Source: Camarhynchus parvulus
Taxonomy: Eukaryota > Chordata > Aves > Passeriformes > Thraupidae
Direction of reading: 5' to 3'
Assembly: GCF_901933205.1 (NCBI RefSeq)
Contig: NC_044573.1
Location: 112,527,702 to 112,591,701, forward strand
DNA length: 64,000 nt
The notes under the pieces: model-generated
What the model was told of the DNA's origin: nothing
Seen by the model: only the letters and a program-made list of their open reading frames with translations
Databases searched by the model: none
Position numbers and translations under genes: made by a program
Shown here: in pieces, positions 59,625-64,000 of the stretch
Numbering within the stretch: position 1 is the stretch's first letter
Layout of the letters: each line of letters begins with the position of its first letter

Positions 59625-60035
59625 CTGGAGGAGGAGCTGGGAGGGAATGGAGCCCCAGGAGGGGCTGAGGGAGCTGGGAAGGGGCTCAGCCTGGAGCAAA
59701 GGAGGCTCAGGGGGGACCCTGTGGCTCTGCACAAGTCCCTGCCAGGAGGGGACAGCCAGGGGGGGTCGGGCTCTGCTCCCAGGGAACAGGGACAGGCCAA
59801 GGGGAAATGGCCTCAGGCTGGGCCAGGGCAGGCTCAGGGTGGACACCAGGAGGAATTTCTGCATGGAAAGGGTGCTCAGGCCTTGGCAGGGGCTGCCCAG
59901 GGAGGTTTGCAGTGCCCATCCCTGCAGGTGTCACCTGGATGTGGCACTGAGTGCCCTGGGCTGGGGACAAGGTGGGCATTGGGCACAGCTGGGGCTGGAT
60001 GGGCTGGGAGGGATTTTCCTGCTGAAGGGTTCTGG
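59625..60035 (+). mobile_element. CR1-type LINE 3' fragment, long copy
   Basis: Forward copy from GAGGAGCTGGGAGGGAATGG to GGGCTGGGAGGGATTTTCC. It pairs as an inverted repeat with 53265-53695, which is nearly identical in sequence. Confidence 0.88.
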
Positions 60036-60039
60036 AATC

Positions 60040-60180
60040 ATGGAAAGAGCAGATCCCTCATTCAGGTCTCATTTGGAGAGAGCAGATCCCTCATTCAGGT
60101 CCCATTTGGAGAGAGCAGATCCCTCATTCAGGTCCCATTTGGAGAGAGCAGATCCCTCATTCAGGTCCCATTTCAGGGCT
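60040..60180. repeat. Minisatellite, ~33-bp unit, 4 copies
   Basis: Unit GAGAGCAGATCCCTCATTCA plus GGTCCCATTTG, immediately after the CR1 copy. Confidence 0.93.
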
Positions 60181-60369
60181 CTCAGTCCCTCCTTTTTCCT
60201 TGCAGAGGGCACAGAGGTGACACTCGGCTCCCCTGGAATGGAACTGTGTCTGTCTCTGTCACTCTGTCCCCTTCATGCAGGAATTGTGTGTGGCACTGTG
60301 TGTGGCAATGCTGTGTCCTGGCACTGGCAGTGACCCCTGGAGCTCTGGGCAGGTGCCCTCTGTGCCAGG

Positions 60370-60620
60370 CTGAGCAGGGCAGTGCCCAAGGCCAGGCTGG
60401 GCAGGGCTGGGAGCTCCCTGGGCAGTGAAAGAGTCCCTGCCATGGCAGGGGTGGCACTGGGTGCCCAGAGCAGCTGTGGCTGCCCCTGCATCCCTGGCAG
60501 TGCCCAGGGCCAGGCTGGGCATTGGGGTTGGATCACCCTGGCACAGTGGCAGTGTCCCTGCCATGGCAGGGGTGGCACTGGGCGGGCTCTGAGCTCCCTT
60601 CCCACCCATCCCAGGATTCC
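60370..60620 (+). mobile_element. CR1-type LINE fragments (two adjacent partial copies)
   Basis: CAGTGCCCAAGGCCAGGCTG and TCCCTGCCATGGCAGGGGTG each occur twice in forward orientation about 120 bp apart, indicating a duplicated or doubly inserted 3' segment. Confidence 0.75.
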
Positions 60621-60624
60621 ATGG

Positions 60625-61935
60625 ATGAGGAATCTCAGGAAGAGGTGGGAGTCATGGCACTGGCAGGTGCTTGGTGGAGAATGAGATGGGATTGGAAGCT
60701 CGTGTGCCCAAATCCCCCAACTTCTACAAGTTACAAAAAATGCCGCTGAGGCTTTTTCCTGTTAAAAAACAATCCATTAAGGCACAGCAGCACGTTGGTT
60801 CTGTCTGTGCCTTTCTAAACCATGGAAGCACAGCGTGTTTTCAGGTCAGAGCCCACGTGCTTTTTGCCTTCCTGAGAAGGAAAAAGGCTGAGGAGGGTTC
60901 TGAGCTGTGGGGCTCCAGCAGGACCTTGGGAAGTGCCAAGCTGTGCCCAGGGAGCTGGGCCAGGGCCAGGGCAGGACTTTGTGCTGCTCCTGAGGCTGCT
61001 GCAGCCTGGGCTGGGCCAGCTGCCCCCTGTAGTCTGCATGGAACTGTAGGAGAGTTGTTTGGGATTTTTGTCTCTTTTTTTTTTTTAGGGTTAGACACAT
61101 AAAACTTGTATTTAATGGGTTTCAAGTTGGTGAATTTGGTAACCAAAGAACAATGTAATAATTAGTTGAATTACACATTAAATTTTACACTGATGCTGAA
61201 TTAACTTTTCTTTTTTTGCAGTGGGCTGAAATTTGGCATCTTTTAGGGCTGTGTAGTGAAATAAGCCCTGAGAGCTGCTGAATTGTCCCTGTGCCCCCTT
61301 AATTTGGGGAACAAGCTGCTCCCTGCTCCTGTCACTCTTTTCAGCTGTTTTCCCAGGAAAAGGAGCCCTCTGTCACCAAACTGGCTTTATTTCCAACTTT
61401 ATCTGAAGTTCTCTACTTCCCCTGACAAATCCCAAGTGACCTCAGGTGTCAGGGCTCAAAGTTAAATGAATTTTAACAATTTTTGTTTAAAGCCCACATT
61501 CTCCCAAATCAAACATCCCCACAAATCCTTTCTCAAGCTGAAGGATTCTGTGATCCTGGAGGGAAGAGGGGTCACTCACCTCTGTCAGCCTGGGAGGGGA
61601 ATGGGCTGAGCTTGTTCCTGCTGACCCCCAAAGCCCCCAGCTGCAGCATTTCCCCTTTTTTGGCTCAGAACGCAGAGGAATTCTCGATGGGACATTTCTG
61701 CATGTATCAGTGCAGCTCTGGGCTTTTCAAAGTAAAGCAACTCGAGTGTTGAATTGATGTCTCCTGTGCTGTGCCCTGCCTTGGAAGGTGTTAACAAGCC
61801 TGGGCTCTGTGTGTGTGGAGTGGGATAAGGGTGAGAGGTGTCTGTGTGTCCTGGAATCCCCAGTCCCCAGGCAGAATCCTGCTGCTCTTGTAACAGAGTC
61901 CCAACACAAACAGTGTTTGCCATTTCTGTCTCCAG
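60625..61935 (+). other. DTNB: DTNB intron 1, 3' part
   Basis: Non-repetitive. It ends in a good acceptor, CATTTCTGTCTCCAG, at 61935. No other feature was recognised. Confidence 0.5.
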
Positions 61936-62003
61936 AATGATTGAGGAGAGTGGCAAGAGGAGGAGGACCATGGCAGAGAAGAGGCAGCTGTTCATGGAGA
62001 TGA
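61936..62003 (+). CDS. DTNB: DTNB exon 2: start codon and first 22 residues
   Basis: The exon begins one base before ATG (61937) after the acceptor CTGTCTCCAG. It encodes MIEESGKRRRTMAEKRQL and FMEM, then one base (A) before the donor GTAAGT at 62004. Beta-dystrobrevin is a cytoplasmic scaffold that binds dystrophin/utrophin and syntrophins in the dystrophin-associated complex, mainly outside muscle. MIEESG and AEKRQLF-EM separate it from the alpha paralogue, which as I recall it reads MIEDSG and AERRQLF-EM. The sequence AATGA at the ATG is a weak start context, but no other in-frame ATG precedes it within the exon. A second Met lies at residue 12. Confidence 0.93.
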
Positions 62004-62585
62004 GTAAGTAGGAAATCTGAAGACATGATGTCCTTGATCCTTCACTGAGAGCTTCCCTGGGCCAGCTGCAGCAGATCATCCCATCCTGTCCCCAAGCCCC
62101 ATGCAGGGACAACCACCCAGGGGCTTCTGGGGGCTGCTCAGGAGGAGAATGCCCAGGGGGATCACAGCTGCCTGGGAAGGTCATTTATCCCTGCGTTCTG
62201 GGAAGCTCTCTCCTTATGGAATATTCACCTCTCCCATCTGTGCCAGTGCCTGAGGTTTGTGGAGAACCATTTCAATGAATAGTGACAGCAGACAGAGCAG
62301 CTTTGGCCTTAAAAAGAGATAAAAAATGGCCCTGCAATGCTGCTGTGAGTCAAGAAATGGTTTGGGGGCTGATTGGTGCAGGATTCTCCTCTGGAAAAGA
62401 TGAGTTAAGAACTGATGTTTGCATGACATCGCATTGGCCTGCTGTCCTGCAGGAGTCAGGGCTGAAGGGAATTCCTGGGTTAGGCCAGCATGTCCTTCAT
62501 TCCAGTTACACACTGAGAGAGCTCTGACTGCAAACTACCTGTTTGTACTGGTTTGTTTCCAGAGCAGCATTGTTAGGGAATCATG
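62004..62585 (+). other. DTNB: DTNB intron 2, 5' part
   Basis: Non-repetitive; nothing recognised. Confidence 0.5.
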
Positions 62586-62589
62586 GAGT

Positions 62590-62975
62590 GTCTGGGTGGG
62601 AAAGGGCCTTAAATCCCACCCCATCCCACCCCTGCCATGGCAGGGACACCTCCACTGTGCCAGGGTGTCCCAGTGTCCAGCCTGGCCTTGGGCACTGCCA
62701 GGGACCCAGGGTGGGCACCCTGTGCCAGGGCCTGCCCACCCTGCCAGGGCACAATTCCTCATTCCCAAGTCTCCCATCCAGCCCTGCCCTCTGGCAGTGG
62801 GAGCCATTCCCTGTGTCTGTCCCTCCAGGCCTTGTCCCCAGTCCCTCTCCATCCTTCCTGCCAGCTCCTCCAGGTGCTGTGGTTTGGTCACCCCAGAGCT
62901 TTCCCTTCTCCAGGCTGAACAATCCCAATTCTCCCAGGCTTTCCTACAGCAGAGCTGCTCCATCCCTCTGATCAC
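62590..62975 (-). mobile_element. CR1-type LINE fragment
   Basis: Reverse copy with CCTGCCATGGCAGGGACACC, AGGGCCTGCCCACCCTGCCA, CCCTCCAGGCCTTGTCCCCA and TTCTCCAGGCTGAACAATCC in order. It adjoins a CR1-tail-like AATCATGGAGTGTCTGGGTG at its left end. Confidence 0.82.
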
Positions 62976-63184
62976 CTTGGTGCCTGCTCTGGGCTCTCTG
63001 CAGCAGCTCCACACGCCTGTGCTGCTGCCCAGGGCTGGGGCAGCTCTGCAGGTGGGCTCTCACCTGGGCACAGGGGGTCACAGGGGCAGAACCCCCACGT
63101 GTACTGTGCCCGGGCTGGGTGGGCAGAGACTCTGGAGCCTTTTGCCAGGTGCACAGGGAAGCACCAGGAGGTGAAGAGGGTGTG

Positions 63185-63712
63185 CAGGGGGAGGCACAGC
63201 CCCACAGCAGCACGGGGTGTGCAGGGGGAGGCACAGCCCCACAGCAGCACAGCCCCACAGCAGCACGGGGTGTGCAGGGGGAAGCACAGCCCCACAGCAG
63301 CACGGGGTGTGCAGGGGGAGGCACAGCCCCACAGCAGCACGGGGTGTGCAGGGGGAAGCGCAGCCCCACAGCAGCACAGGGTGCTCAGAAGGAAGCACAG
63401 CCCCACAGCAGCAGGTTCAGAAGGTAGCACAGCCACACAGCAGCACAGCCCCACAGCAGCAGGTTCAGAAGGTGATCAGAGGGAAGCACAGCCCCACAGC
63501 AGCAGGTTCAGAAGGTGATCAGAGGGAAGCACAGCCCCACAGCAGCAGGTTCAGAAGGAAGCACAGCCCCACAGCAGCACAGCCCCACAGCAGCACAGCC
63601 CCACAGCAGCAGGTTCAGAGGGTGCTCAGAAGGAAGCACAGCCCCACAGCAGCACAGCCCCACAGCAGCAGGTTCAGAGGGTGCTCAGAAGGAAGCACAG
63701 CCCCACAGCTCT
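63185..63712. repeat. Minisatellite of CACAGCCCCACAGCAGCA type, ending 12 bp before the exon 3 acceptor
   Basis: Irregular units built from GGAAGCACAGCCCCACAGCA with GGGTGTGCAGGGGGAGG early and GGTTCAGAAGG later. Every unit offers CACAG and CAGCAG steps upstream of the true acceptor at 63724. Confidence 0.94.
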
Positions 63713-63724
63713 GGTTTGTTGCAG

Positions 63725-63805
63725 GAGCCCAGAACTTCGACGTGATCCGGCTCTCCACGTACAGAACCGCCTGCAAGCTGCGCTTCGTGCAGAAGAGGTG
63801 CAACC
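63725..63805 (+). CDS. DTNB: DTNB exon 3: residues 23-49, start of the EF-hand-like region
   Basis: 81 nt, entered in phase 1 (A plus GA makes Arg) and left in phase 1. It encodes [18 protein letters not shown], then RFVQKRCN. This segment opens the conserved EF-hand-like domain shared by dystrophin and dystrobrevins. NFDVIRLS and QKRCN fit the beta form, where alpha has DLDRIRLS and QKKCN as I recall. The acceptor is GGTTTGTTGCAG and the donor AACC|GTGAGT at 63806; the trailing C fits a Leu codon in the next exon, outside the window. Confidence 0.95.
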
Positions 63806-64000
63806 GTGAGTGCTGCCTGCCTCATCCTCCCCCCTGCTGCATGGCTGCTGCACCCCTGGCGGGCAGGGGAGCACTGACCAGCTGTGTTTAGCAGGGATCT
63901 AATGCAGAATTGAATGTGGAATTAAACAGGCGCGAGCCTTACCCGATGCTCTGTGATATCTTCCTGTTTATTCTTTAATGTTCAGAAAACGTGAGGTCCA
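63806..64000 (+). other. DTNB: DTNB intron 3, partial
   Basis: The window ends inside this intron; no further exon was seen. Confidence 0.6.

Overview
This is nuclear DNA from a bird, very probably a songbird. It contains many truncated copies of a CR1-type LINE 3' end and a minus-strand solo LTR that resembles a common passerine ERV LTR family. Coding exons are very GC-rich, introns are compact, and minisatellites are unusually abundant. The two genes are both on the + strand in the order ASXL2 then DTNB, which matches the neighbourhood I recall for the human 2p23 locus and argues against the paralogue ASXL1.

ASXL2 (1 to about 43,600). The window opens in intron 2. It holds a candidate 3-nt microexon (3082-3084), then exons of 109, 151, 113, 139, 141, 164, 97, 106 and 721 nt, and a last exon coding from 35454 to the stop at 37539-37541. 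All reading-frame phases match across every junction, giving about 1,275 residues here; only the first roughly 48 residues lie upstream. The product is the Polycomb-related cofactor of the BAP1 H2A deubiquitinase: end of the HARE-HTH domain (exon 4), Ser-rich and basic linkers, DEUBAD domain (exons 9-11), a 26-glutamine tract (exon 12) and a C-terminal PHD finger. The probable 3' UTR runs to a polyadenylation-signal candidate at 43603.

43,640-48,150 is intergenic: suspected LTR-like sequence, simple repeats, a CR1 copy and a 41-bp minisatellite. A CpG-rich promoter follows at about 48,160-48,600 (GC box, palindromic NRF1 site, three evenly spaced inverted CCAAT boxes). It feeds a non-coding DTNB exon 1 ending at 48537. 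A 13.4-kb intron leads to the first coding exon (ATG at 61937) and then exon 3 (63725-63805). These encode the first 49 residues of beta-dystrobrevin.

The main surprise is the tandem repeats. By my hand-drawn spans, more than 30 arrays fill roughly half of the ASXL2 intron sequence. Several arrays appear to be copies of the neighbouring splice junction: the exon 4 donor (13 extra copies), the exon 9 acceptor and the exon 9 donor (about 30 extra copies), the exon 13 acceptor, and less clearly the exon 10 and exon 7 acceptors. Others grew from internal pieces of CR1 elements. Long open frames in these arrays are by-products of repetition. I saw no tRNA, rRNA, CRISPR array or third protein-coding gene.
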